Below are positions 18,217 through 25,514 of a stretch of DNA of 34,520 nt, in pieces. Within the stretch, counting starts at the first letter, position 1, and every line of letters begins with the position of its first letter. The DNA is from Marinibacterium sp. Its GTDB lineage: Bacteria > Pseudomonadota > Alphaproteobacteria > Rhodobacterales > Rhodobacteraceae. The notes beneath the pieces were generated by a model. The model was not told the DNA's origin and did not search any database. It was given only the letters and a program-made list of their open reading frames with translations. The position numbers and the translations under genes are program-made. Where the stretch lies: contig JAOXSC010000134.1 in assembly GCA_025800215.1 (NCBI GenBank), positions 1 to 34,520 of the forward strand, written 5' to 3'.

Positions 18217-18653
18217 TCTGGCTGCGGGCGGCGACGCTGGCGGTTTTGGCGCTGTACCCGGTGGCCTGGGCGGCGCCGCTGCTGCGGGCGGGGCTCTTGC
18301 CGCTGTTTGGTCTGTCGGATATCAGCATTCTGAGCGGGATCCTGGCGCTTTGGGACAGTGACCGGTTTCTGGCGCTGCTGGTGGCGGTGTTTGCGCTGCT
18401 GGCGCCCATGGCCAAGATGCTGTGGATGCTGGGGCTGCAATTCGGGCGGATCCGGCCGGGCGGCTGGCGCGTGCTGGAAGGGATCGGCCGCTTGGCCATG
18501 GCCGATCTGTTTCTGATCGCGATCTACATCACGGTTGCCAAGGGGATCGGGATGGGGCGGGTCGAGACCGCCTGGGGGCTCTATCTGTTTGCGGGCTGTG
18601 TACTGGGGTCGATCGTGTTGGGATATCTGACCGAACGGCGCATGGCGGGGTAA
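18213..18653 (+). CDS. PqiA-like (paraquat-inducible protein A family) membrane protein
   Basis: A 146-residue membrane protein with about four hydrophobic segments: LAVLALYPVAWAAPLL, a segment in LALLVAVFALLAPMAKMLWM, ADLFLIAIYITVAKG, and a final LYLFAGCVLGSIVLGYL. The layout matches one PqiA domain without the cysteine-rich head, about a third of the E. coli protein length. PqiA proteins work beside MCE proteins in lipid transport between membranes. Its start overlaps the mlaF stop by 4 bp, so it belongs to the alr-mlaE-mlaF unit. The family call rests on topology and context more than on clear motifs. Confidence 0.7.
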   Translation: MIWLRAATLAVLALYPVAWAAPLLRAGLLPLFGLSDISILSGILALWDSDRFLALLVAVFALLAPMAKMLWMLGLQFGRIRPGGWRVLEGIGRLAMADLFLIAIYITVAKGIGMGRVETAWGLYLFAGCVLGSIVLGYLTERRMAG

Positions 18654-18656
18654 CGG

Positions 18657-18707
18657 GCGGGGGCTCTGCCCCCGCACCCCCGAGGTATTTCGGGCCACAA
18701 AGAAGGG
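18657..18707 (+). repeat. Intergenic GC-hairpin element, copy A
   Basis: A perfect 8-bp stem (GCGGGGGC, loop TCT, GCCCCCGC; 18657-18675) begins 3 bp after the PqiA-like stop. It is followed by cacccccgaggtattt, 4 variable bases and ccacaaagaaggg (18675-18707). The same 33-bp block recurs at 28993-29025 with 30 identities, again next to a GC hairpin. It probably acts in transcript termination or 3'-end protection. Confidence 0.75.
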
Positions 18708-18784
18708 GCGGGTGGCGCTTTTTTCAAGGTCGGTGCCGGAGCTGTCTGTTTGACGGGCGGGCCGGTCTGGGGCATGACCGGCGC

Positions 18785-20149
18785 ATGGCAAAGGGACAGG
18801 CATTTTCCTGCTCGGCCTGTGGCGCATCCTTTTCCAAATGGTCGGGGCGCTGCGAGGGCTGTGGCGAATGGAACACGATCAGTGAAGATACCGGGTTGGC
18901 TGCTGGTCCGGGCAGTAAATCCCTGGGCGGGCGGCGCGGACGCACCGTGCCGCTGAGCGATCTGGCGACGCAGGAGGCACCGCCCCCACGCACGCTGAGC
19001 GGGATGGACGAGCTTGACCGGGTGCTGGGTGGCGGGCTGGTTCCGGCCTCGGCGCTGCTGGTGGGGGGCGATCCGGGGATCGGCAAATCGACCTTGCTGT
19101 TGCAGGCGGCCGCACGCTTTGCCGGGGCGGGTCTGAAGGTGATCTATATTTCGGGCGAAGAGGCCAGCGCGCAGGTGCGCATGCGGGCCCAGCGTCTGGG
19201 CCTGGGCGAGGCGCCGGTGCAGCTGGGGGCCGAGACCAATCTGCGCGACATCCTGACGACGCTGGAGTCGGAACGCCCGGCGCTTGTGATCATCGATTCG
19301 ATCCAGACCATGTGGTCGGACAGTGTCGACAGCGCCCCCGGCAGCGTCAGCCAGGTGCGCGCGGCGGCCCATGAGCTGACCAGCTTTGCCAAGCGCAAGG
19401 GGATTTCGGTGATCATGGTCGGCCATGTCACCAAGGAAGGTCAGATCGCAGGCCCCCGCGTGGTCGAGCACATGGTCGACACCGTGCTGTATTTCGAAGG
19501 CGAACGCGGCCACCAGTTCCGGATCCTGCGGGCGGTCAAGAACCGCTTTGGCCCGGCCGACGAGATCGGCGTTTTCGAGATGACCGGGCGGGGCCTGGCT
19601 GAGGTGGCGAACCCGTCGGCCTTGTTTCTCAGCGAACGCGGCAGCCCGAGCCCGGGATCGGCGGTCTTTGCCGGGATCGAAGGGACGCGGCCAGTGCTGG
19701 TGGAATTTCAGGCGCTGGTGGCCCCCACCCCGCATTCGCAGCCGCGCCGGACCGTGGTGGGCTGGGATGGCAGCCGCCTGGCGATGATCCTTGCGGTGCT
19801 TGAGGCGCGCTGCGGCATCCCCTTTACCGGGCTTGATGTCTATCTGAATGTGGCAGGCGGGCTGAAAGTGGGCGAACCGGCGGCCGATCTGGCCGTGGCC
19901 GCCGCGCTGCTGAGCGCGCGCGAAGATGCCGCCCTGCCCGCCGACACCGTGATTTTCGGCGAGATCAGCCTGTCGGGCGCCCTGCGCCCCGCGCCACAGA
20001 CCGAAAACCGGTTGAAAGAGGCACAAAAACTTGGTTTTACCGCCGCCATCGCCCCCGCAGGTGGCAAATCCGGCACAGCGCCGGGCATGTCCGTGACGCG
20101 TGCCGTTGATCTGGTCGGGTTTGTGGGCGAAACATTTGGCGCGGGCTAG
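18785..20149 (+). CDS. radA: DNA repair protein RadA (Sms)
   Basis: RecA-like ATPase that promotes branch migration during recombination repair. The 454-residue product has the N-terminal four-cysteine zinc finger (CSACGASFSKWSGRCEGCGE, from residue 9), Walker A GGDPGIGKST (about residue 97), the RadA-specific KNRFG motif (residue 252) and a C-terminal Lon-protease-like domain (VYLNVAGGLKVGEPAADLAV, then FGEISLSGALRP). The ATG at 18785 was chosen because the zinc finger follows at once; upstream in-frame sequence runs through the previous gene's antisense and repeat element. It heads the radA-cvpA-purF group common in alphaproteobacteria. Confidence 0.95.
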   Translation: MAKGQAFSCSACGASFSKWSGRCEGCGEWNTISEDTGLAAGPGSKSLGGRRGRTVPLSDLATQEAPPPRTLSGMDELDRVLGGGLVPASALLVGGDPGIGKSTLLLQAAARFAGAGLKVIYISGEEASAQVRMRAQRLGLGEAPVQLGAETNLRDILTTLESERPALVIIDSIQTMWSDSVDSAPGSVSQVRAAAHELTSFAKRKGISVIMVGHVTKEGQIAGPRVVEHMVDTVLYFEGERGHQFRILRAVKNRFGPADEIGVFEMTGRGLAEVANPSALFLSERGSPSPGSAVFAGIEGTRPVLVEFQALVAPTPHSQPRRTVVGWDGSRLAMILAVLEARCGIPFTGLDVYLNVAGGLKVGEPAADLAVAAALLSAREDAALPADTVIFGEISLSGALRPAPQTENRLKEAQKLGFTAAIAPAGGKSGTAPGMSVTRAVDLVGFVGETFGAG

Positions 20150-20182
20150 GCGCCCCGGACACAACAGGCAAGGCAGAGCACC

Positions 20183-20740
20183 ATGGAAGGTTTCACCATC
20201 ATCGACGGCATCGTGGCCATCGTTATCGTCCTGTCTGCGCTGCTGGCCTATTCGCGCGGCTTCGTGCGCGAGGCCATGGCCATTGCCGGCTGGATCGGCG
20301 CGGCCATCCTGGGGTTCATCTTTGCGCCCACGGTCGAACCGCTGATCCGCGAGATCCCGGTGGTTGGCGACGTGCTGGCCGACAGCTGTGAATTGTCGGT
20401 GATTGCGGCTTTTGCGGCCGTCTTTGCGCTGGCGCTGATCGTGGTGTCGTTCTTTACGCCGCTCTTTTCGACGCTGGTGCACCGGTCGATCCTGGGCGGG
20501 CTGGATCAGGGGCTGGGGTTCCTGTTCGGGGTGGCGCGCGGCGTGCTGCTGGTGGCGATTGCGTTCTTTGTCTATGACGCGGTGCTGACCGATCAGAGCT
20601 ATACGATCGTCGATCAGAGCCGCTCGGTTCAGGTGTTCGAACGGCTGACCGGGCAGATCGAAGACGAAGCCCCGCAATCGGCGCTGGCCTGGGTCACGCA
20701 ACGTTATGAAGCCCTTGTGAGCAGCTGCAGCGGCGCATAA
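20183..20740 (+). CDS. cvpA: CvpA family membrane protein
   Basis: A 185-residue inner-membrane protein named for colicin V production in E. coli, where the gene also precedes purF. Four hydrophobic segments are seen: IIDGIVAIVIVLSALLAY, an AIAGWIGAAILGFIF segment, LSVIAAFAAVFALALIVVSF and GVARGVLLVAIAFFVY. The conserved SRGFVREAMAIAGW follows the first segment. The C-terminal tail is charged and soluble. The ATG at 20183 is preceded by an AGGCAGAG ribosome-like sequence. It lies 33 bp after radA and about 140 bp before purF. The molecular role is not established for the family. Confidence 0.9.
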   Translation: MEGFTIIDGIVAIVIVLSALLAYSRGFVREAMAIAGWIGAAILGFIFAPTVEPLIREIPVVGDVLADSCELSVIAAFAAVFALALIVVSFFTPLFSTLVHRSILGGLDQGLGFLFGVARGVLLVAIAFFVYDAVLTDQSYTIVDQSRSVQVFERLTGQIEDEAPQSALAWVTQRYEALVSSCSGA

Positions 20741-20817
20741 GGCGCAGGCACACAGGCAATTCATCGGCGCCGCGTCAAAGCGCGCGCGGGCTGACCGGGA
20801 TAAATTGTGATCCTTTC

Positions 20818-20846
20818 GTGACAGAGCGCGCGCAAGACACTATGTC
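20818..20846 (+). promoter_or_regulatory. purF: Possible sigma-70-type promoter of purF
   Basis: GTGACA (20818-20823) and TATGTC (20841-20846) are separated by exactly 17 bp. The -35 matches TTGACA at five of six positions; the -10 is a poor match (three of six). It lies in the only gap large enough for a promoter between cvpA and purF. No purine-type regulatory palindrome was recognised. Confidence 0.25.
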
Positions 20847-20881
20847 AGGTCTCGACCCAAGAACCGGATTCGGAGTCGACC

Positions 20882-22354
20882 TTGACCGACTTGTTCATGC
20901 CACCTGCCCACCCGTTCGATGATGACAAGCTGCGCGAAGAATGCGGCGTGTTCGGCGTTGTCGGCGTGCAGGACGCTGCCAATTTTGTCGCCCTTGGCCT
21001 GCACGCGTTGCAGCATCGCGGGCAGGAAGCCGGGGGGATCGTGTCGCATGATCCCGTGCATGGCTTTAACAGTGCCCGCCGCTTTGGCTATGTGCGCGAC
21101 AACTTCACCGAACAATCGCTGATGAAGACCCTGCCGGGGCAGCTGGCCATCGGCCATGTGCGCTATTCCACGGCCGGCAGCAAAGGCCAGACCGCGATCC
21201 GCGACGTGCAGCCCTTTTTTGGTGAATTTTCCATGGGTGGCGCGGCGATTGCCCATAACGGCAACATCACCAATGCCAATGCCCTGCGGCGCGAACTGAT
21301 CGAGCGTGGCTCGATCTTTCAAAGCTCATCCGACAGCGAATGCATCATCCACCTGATGGCCCGGTCGCTGCAGCGCACCATTCCGGAACGGATGGAAGAC
21401 GCGCTGCGCCGTGTGGAAGGGGCGTTTTCGGTGGTGGCGATGACCCGCACCAAGCTGATTGGTGTGCGTGATGCGCGCGGCGTGCGTCCGCTGGTTCTGG
21501 GCCGTATCGGCGAAGGCTGGTGTCTGAGCTCTGAGACCTGCGCACTTGATATCATCGGGGCCGAGTTCGTGCGCGAAATCGAGCCGGGCGAAATGGTGGT
21601 GATCACCGAAAAAGGCGGGGTCCAGAGCCATTTCCCGTTCCGCCCGCAGCCGTCGAAATTCTGCATCTTCGAACATGTGTATTTCAGCCGCCCCGACAGC
21701 ATTCTGGGCGGGGCCAGCGTTTATGAAACACGCGAGGCTATCGGCCGTGAGCTGGCCAAGGAAAGCCCGGTCGAAGCCGATCTGGTTTGCCCCGTCCCCG
21801 ACAGCGGTACGCCTGCGGCGATCGGCTATGCGCTGCAATCGGGCATTCCGTTTGGCATGGGCATCGTGCGCAACCAGTATATGGGCCGCACCTTTATCGA
21901 GCCCACCGAACAGATCCGCAATATGGGCGTGCGGCTGAAGCTGAATGTCAACCGCGCCCTGATCCGGGGCAAGCGGGTCATTCTGGTGGACGATTCCGTG
22001 GTGCGCGGCACCACCAGCCGCAAGATCAAGGAAATGGTGCTGGATGCCGGCGCAAGCGAAGTGCATTTCCGCATTGCCAGCCCGCCCACGGCCTGGCCCT
22101 GTTTCTATGGGGTCGACACGCCCGACCGCGAAAAGCTGCTGGCCGCCACCATGGACGAAGAGGAAATGCGCAAGCACCTGTCGGTAGACAGCCTCAAGTT
22201 TATCTCGCTTGACGGGCTTTATCGTGCGGTTGGGGCCGAAGATGGCCGCGACAATGGCTGTCCGCAATATTGCGATGCGTGTTTTTCAGGGGAATACCCG
22301 GTGGAACCTGCCGACATGCTGGCAGAAGGCTTTCAAATGAAAGCGGCGGAATAA
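20882..22354 (+). CDS. purF: Amidophosphoribosyltransferase
   Basis: First committed enzyme of purine synthesis, making phosphoribosylamine from PRPP and glutamine. The 490-residue protein has a short propeptide and then the nucleophile Cys21 (REECGVFGVVG) of the glutamine amidotransferase domain. The PRPP-binding motif VILVDDSVVRGTTS lies in the C-terminal domain. Cysteines in SKFCIFEHVYF, WPCFYGVDTP and CPQYCDACFSGEYPVE match the [4Fe-4S] ligands of the B. subtilis-type enzyme, which is oxygen-sensitive and processed. The best start is a TTG at 20882 because GGAG lies 6 nt before it; the ATG at 20897 has no ribosome site. A TTG start would limit translation. Confidence 0.95.
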   Translation: MTDLFMPPAHPFDDDKLREECGVFGVVGVQDAANFVALGLHALQHRGQEAGGIVSHDPVHGFNSARRFGYVRDNFTEQSLMKTLPGQLAIGHVRYSTAGSKGQTAIRDVQPFFGEFSMGGAAIAHNGNITNANALRRELIERGSIFQSSSDSECIIHLMARSLQRTIPERMEDALRRVEGAFSVVAMTRTKLIGVRDARGVRPLVLGRIGEGWCLSSETCALDIIGAEFVREIEPGEMVVITEKGGVQSHFPFRPQPSKFCIFEHVYFSRPDSILGGASVYETREAIGRELAKESPVEADLVCPVPDSGTPAAIGYALQSGIPFGMGIVRNQYMGRTFIEPTEQIRNMGVRLKLNVNRALIRGKRVILVDDSVVRGTTSRKIKEMVLDAGASEVHFRIASPPTAWPCFYGVDTPDREKLLAATMDEEEMRKHLSVDSLKFISLDGLYRAVGAEDGRDNGCPQYCDACFSGEYPVEPADMLAEGFQMKAAE

Positions 22355-22575
22355 GATCAATCGCCAGACGAGTTGATTGCGGATCTTCGCCCGGTCGGCG
22401 CGGATCCGCCTATTAAATGACCTCTGATACGTGAACCGATTGAAGTCTCGGAAAACACGATCTAACTCTTGTTCAGCGTTTAGGCGCGGATGGGGGTCCG
22501 TAACTTTAACACTGACAGACTCAACACCTACCCGGCGAGATCACCACTCACGGACAACCGGGATGCAGGAAGACG

Positions 22576-22836
22576 ATGGCAGAAACTTCGACGCCGCAGA
22601 ATGTCGCCCGTAAAGCGACGAAAAACGGCATAGCGAATACAAACAGCACGATTTTGCTGGGCGTATTCGGATCTGATGAAAACCTTAAGGCGATGATCCG
22701 CCTGCCCTCGGGACGGGTAAAGCGGATTGCGCGTGGGGATCGGCTGCGCGGCGGCGAACGCGTGGCGGGCGTGGATCGCGATGGCGTTCTTCTGGAAAAG
22801 AACGGCAGCACCCGACGTTTGCCGCTGATCAATTGA
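22576..22836 (+). CDS. Small protein of unknown function
   Basis: An 86-residue protein that I cannot assign with confidence. The ATG at 22576 follows GGAAG at a good spacing. After a polar N-terminus (about 25 residues) comes a compact region, TILLGVFGSDENLKAMIRLP then SGRVKRIARGDRLRGGERVA, and VAGVDRDGVLLEKNGSTRRL. This alternation of short strands with GD turns loosely resembles the HR domain of type II secretion GspC/PilP proteins, but there is no membrane anchor. No signal peptide is seen. It is preceded by 221 bp of non-coding DNA that is AT-richer than average, so it probably has its own promoter, and it lies 10 bp before the DUF1284 gene. Confidence 0.65.
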   Translation: MAETSTPQNVARKATKNGIANTNSTILLGVFGSDENLKAMIRLPSGRVKRIARGDRLRGGERVAGVDRDGVLLEKNGSTRRLPLIN

Positions 22837-22846
22837 CCGACAAACC

Positions 22847-23299
22847 GTGACACAATCCCCTATTCGTTTTCGGCCACACCATTTCCTGTGCGCCATCGGC
22901 TTTCAGGGCAAAGGCTATTCCGATGCCTTTACCGCCAACATGACCCGGATCGTCGTGGACCGGTTGCGCGCGCCTTCGGGCGCGTCTGAACTGATCGAAG
23001 TTACCGGTGCCACCGACGACATCTGCACCCCCTGCCCGCATCGGCGCGGTCAGCTTTGCGAAAGCCAGGCCAAGATCAGCGCGCTGGACGCCCGGCACGC
23101 CGCGGCGCTTCGGCTGATACCCGGTGAACAGCTGACCTGGGGCGACGCGCAGGAGCGTATCCGCGCCCATGTCCCGCCCGGCGCGCTGTCACAGATCTGT
23201 TGCGATTGTCAGTGGCTGGCCTATGGGATGTGCGAAACCGCCCTTGCAGCGCTGCATGCCGCCCCTAGCGATCCCCCAGAAGATCCAGAAGACGGCTGA
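22847..23299 (+). CDS. DUF1284 domain-containing cysteine-rich protein
   Basis: A 150-residue protein starting with the DUF1284 hallmark RFRPHHFLCAIGFQGKGYSD. It has two cysteine clusters: DICTPCPHRRGQLCES (about residues 59-74) and QICCDCQWLAYGMCET (about 125-140). The spacing suggests a bound Fe-S cluster or zinc, consistent with suggestions for this family, but the function is unknown. The start is a GTG at 22847 with no good ribosome site; translation may depend on coupling to the small gene ending 10 bp upstream. Its 3' end overlaps the convergent serine protease gene by 35 bp. Confidence 0.8.
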   Translation: MTQSPIRFRPHHFLCAIGFQGKGYSDAFTANMTRIVVDRLRAPSGASELIEVTGATDDICTPCPHRRGQLCESQAKISALDARHAAALRLIPGEQLTWGDAQERIRAHVPPGALSQICCDCQWLAYGMCETALAALHAAPSDPPEDPEDG

Positions 23300-24116
23300 G
23301 CGTCGGCCGCACCGACGCCACCGGCACGATCAGGCTGCGCGGGCCTTGGGCGGTGACCTGCACTGCCGACAGGATCCCGGCCACCACGGGCCCCGCATCG
23401 GTGTCCAGCATCAGCGGCGCACCGGAATCGCCCTTCATCACCTTGCAGGACTGGCGCAGAACCCCCTCGTCGCTGACCCCGATCGCGCCGCAGCTGCGGT
23501 CAAGCGACAGCACATGCGGGCGCAGGCCGGGATAGCCTGCGATCATCGCATCCCCCCCCTGCCCCGGCTTCGCCAGCGGCAGCGGGGACAGATCTGCCCC
23601 GATGGGATCGCGCAGCACCAACAGCGCCCAGTCGCGGGCCACGGTCAGGCGCTGCGCGGGCCGGGTGGGGTCGATCCCTTCGGCCAGGACATAATCCACC
23701 ACCGGCGACACGGCCGCATAGTCTCCGCGTTGATAGCCGGCCACAAACCGAAGGCTGCTGGCCGGGATCCAGCGCCGGCGCGCGCCATTGTAAAGACAAT
23801 GCGCCGCCGTCAGCACGATGCGATCGGCCACCAGCGTTCCGGTGCAATGGGTGCGGATGTCGGTGCTGGCAAAATTCACCCGGCCAATGGCGCGCCAGGG
23901 CGGTGCGGCGGCATCCAGCACCTTGCGCGCGCGGATGGCGTCACAGCCTTGGGACGGGGTCGGGCCAAGCGCGCAGATGGCCGACATGTCCAGCATCTGC
24001 GCCCGCGCGCCCGTGCCCCAGACCGCCGTCAGCAGCGCCAGAGCAAAGGCCCAACCAAGTCCCAAGAAAAAAGGGCGCCATGGGCGCCCTTTGAAAATGT
24101 CAGGTGATACGGTCAC
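23265..24116 (-). CDS. Secreted trypsin-like serine protease
   Basis: A 283-residue S1-family protease with the complete triad: His in VLTAAHCLY, Asp in ARDWALLVL and Ser in KVMKGDSGAPLML. Cysteines flanking these (HCTGTL, AAHC, RSCGAI, RQSCKV) suggest disulfides and export. The N-terminus carries a signal peptide with hydrophobic core FFLGLGWAFALALLTAVWG and a likely cleavage after ARA (GARA-Q, about residue 39-40). The start is probably the GTG at 24116, 5 bp after the bioY stop. The first codons lie inside a strong hairpin-terminator of the bioY transcript (24067-24092), so expression would need read-through or another promoter. A shorter start would damage the signal peptide. Confidence 0.85.
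   Translation of the reverse strand: MTVSPDIFKGRPWRPFFLGLGWAFALALLTAVWGTGARAQMLDMSAICALGPTPSQGCDAIRARKVLDAAAPPWRAIGRVNFASTDIRTHCTGTLVADRIVLTAAHCLYNGARRRWIPASSLRFVAGYQRGDYAAVSPVVDYVLAEGIDPTRPAQRLTVARDWALLVLRDPIGADLSPLPLAKPGQGGDAMIAGYPGLRPHVLSLDRSCGAIGVSDEGVLRQSCKVMKGDSGAPLMLDTDAGPVVAGILSAVQVTAQGPRSLIVPVASVRPTLSRLLDLLGDR
24067..24092 (-). terminator. Intrinsic terminator of bioY, inside the start of the protease gene
   Basis: Read on the minus strand, AAAGGGCGCC and GGCGCCCTTT form a perfect 10-bp stem with a 3-nt loop (CAT), followed directly by TTT and then CTTGG. The T-run is on the minus-strand side only, so termination is directed against transcription from bioY. It begins about 30 bp after the bioY stop and covers codons about 9-17 of the protease gene. 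Confidence 0.8.
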
Positions 24117-24121
24117 ACCGA

Positions 24122-24724
24122 TCAGCCGCGGCGCGCCTTCAGCGCGGCCCAGCCACCGCCCACGACCAGAGCCGCGATGCAGGCCTTGATGGCGTCGCCC
24201 AGCAGGAAGGGGCTGACCCAGTAGGTCCAGATCACGTCGGCCGACGAACCGACCCAGCTGCCTTCAAAACCGAAAAGGCCAGCCACAGCCATCGGCCAGG
24301 CAACGCCGGGCACGTAAAGCAGGGCCGAGATCGCGATGCAGCTCAGCGCAGTCGACACGACGCCGCGTGCCAGACCCTTTTCAACGGCCAGACCGGCCAG
24401 CCATGCCATGCCCACAAAGCCCAGCAGGAAGCCTGCGGTGGGACCAACCAGCGCCAGGCTCGACCCGCCATTGGCAAAAACGGGCAGACCCATGGCGCCT
24501 TCGCCCAGATAGGCCAGCAGGGTCGCCGCGCCCAGGCGCGATCCGAAGGTCAGGCCGACAATCAGGATCGCCAGCGTCTGCAGGGTCATCGGAACCGGGA
24601 TCATCGGCACGCTCACCTGAGCGGCGGCGGCAATGAACAGCGACCCGCCCAGCACCAGGGCGGCTTTCCAGATGAATGAATCCGAGCTGATGATCGCTTT
24701 GCCCAGAACCGTTTGGTGTGCCAT
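24122..24724 (-). CDS. bioY: Biotin transporter substrate-binding membrane protein
   Basis: S component of the biotin ECF transporter; it binds biotin in the inner membrane and in some bacteria works without the energising BioMN. The 200-residue protein has about six hydrophobic segments and the BioY motifs SVPMIPVPMTLQTLAILIVG, ATLLAYLGEGAMGLPVFANG and GPTAGFLLGFVGMAWLAG. The ATG at 24724 follows AAGGAGAGAG. No bioM or bioN lies nearby. The upstream 101 bp shared with the divergent SDR gene hold a perfect TTGACA but a poor -10; no BioR-type TTATMKATAA box was found there. A strong terminator follows. Confidence 0.93.
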   Translation of the reverse strand: MAHQTVLGKAIISSDSFIWKAALVLGGSLFIAAAAQVSVPMIPVPMTLQTLAILIVGLTFGSRLGAATLLAYLGEGAMGLPVFANGGSSLALVGPTAGFLLGFVGMAWLAGLAVEKGLARGVVSTALSCIAISALLYVPGVAWPMAVAGLFGFEGSWVGSSADVIWTYWVSPFLLGDAIKACIAALVVGGGWAALKARRG

Positions 24725-24751
24725 AAAATCTCTCTCCTTGCGTTTCGCGCA

Positions 24752-24780
24752 GTTTTTTCGCTGCGGCTGCAAATTGTCAA
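24752..24780 (-). promoter_or_regulatory. bioY: Possible promoter of bioY
   Basis: On the minus strand a perfect TTGACA (24780-24775) is followed after 17 bp by AAAAAC (24757-24752), a weak -10. It lies 28 bp before the bioY ATG. The -35 is the stronger part of the evidence. Confidence 0.3.
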
Positions 24781-24825
24781 GGAAGCACGCTTGTCCTGAC
24801 GCAAAAAGAATGAAATCCCAGAGCC

Positions 24826-25479
24826 ATGACCCAATCGGAAAAAGTAGTCCTTGTGACCGGTGCTTCGCGGGGCCTTGGGGCCGCGCTGGCCGAACGCCTT
24901 GGTGAAACCCATCACGTGGTGGCGGTGGCCCGCACCACCGGCGCCCTTGAAGAGCTTGACGACCGTATCCGCGCCCGTGGCGGCAGCGCCACGCTGGCCC
25001 CCATGGACATCGCCAACGAAGGCGCGATGGCCACGCTGTGCCGTGGCATCTATGACCGCTGGGGCAAGCTGGATCTGTGGGTGCATGCCGCCGTGCATGC
25101 CGCACCTCTGACGCCCGCGCCCTTCATCGACATGAAGGACTGGACCAAATCCGAAAGCATCAATGTCACCGGCACCATGCGGCTGATCACCTATGTGGCG
25201 CCGCTGCTGGGGGATACGGGCCGCGCGGTGTTCTTTGATGACCCGCGCGCGGGCGAAAAGTTCTTTGGCAGCTATGGCGCGACCAAGGCTGCACAGATCG
25301 CGCTGGCGCAAAGCTGGGCCGCCGAAACCGCGCGCACCGGCCCCAAGGTCCAGATCCTGGCACCGCAGCCCATGCCCACCGGCACCCGCGCGCGGTTCTT
25401 TCCGGGCGAAGACCGGGCCAATCTGACAGCACCCGCAGACGAGGCCACACGCCTTTTGCCGCTGATCGTCCAAGAATGA
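24826..25479 (+). CDS. Short-chain dehydrogenase/reductase family protein
   Basis: A 217-residue NAD(P)-dependent oxidoreductase of the classical SDR type. The nucleotide-binding loop is VTGASRGLGAAL (residues 10-21), and the catalytic Tyr-x-x-x-Lys is seen in FGSYGATKAAQIALAQSW (Tyr150, Lys154). The usual NNAG stretch is replaced by WVHAAVHAAP, which is somewhat unusual. The substrate cannot be told from the sequence. The gene is divergent from bioY and about 35 bp before the methyltransferase-like gene. The ATG at 24826 has only a weak ribosome site (CAGAGCC). Confidence 0.85.
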   Translation: MTQSEKVVLVTGASRGLGAALAERLGETHHVVAVARTTGALEELDDRIRARGGSATLAPMDIANEGAMATLCRGIYDRWGKLDLWVHAAVHAAPLTPAPFIDMKDWTKSESINVTGTMRLITYVAPLLGDTGRAVFFDDPRAGEKFFGSYGATKAAQIALAQSWAAETARTGPKVQILAPQPMPTGTRARFFPGEDRANLTAPADEATRLLPLIVQE

Positions 25480-25514
25480 TTGCATGCGCCGCGCCCCTTG
25501 GCTAGCTTTTGGGC

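Noticed and set aside
18581-20764. 727-codon open frame on the minus strand opposite radA and cvpA
   Set aside because: It mirrors two well-identified plus-strand genes and has no recognisable domain.
22355-22575. Terminator or riboswitch in the gap after purF
   Set aside because: Only weak short inverted repeats (such as ATCAA...TTGAT and a CGGATCCG palindrome) are present, with no T-run or recognised riboswitch core.
24725-24825. BioR operator upstream of bioY
   Set aside because: No sequence close to TTATMKATAA was found in the divergent region.
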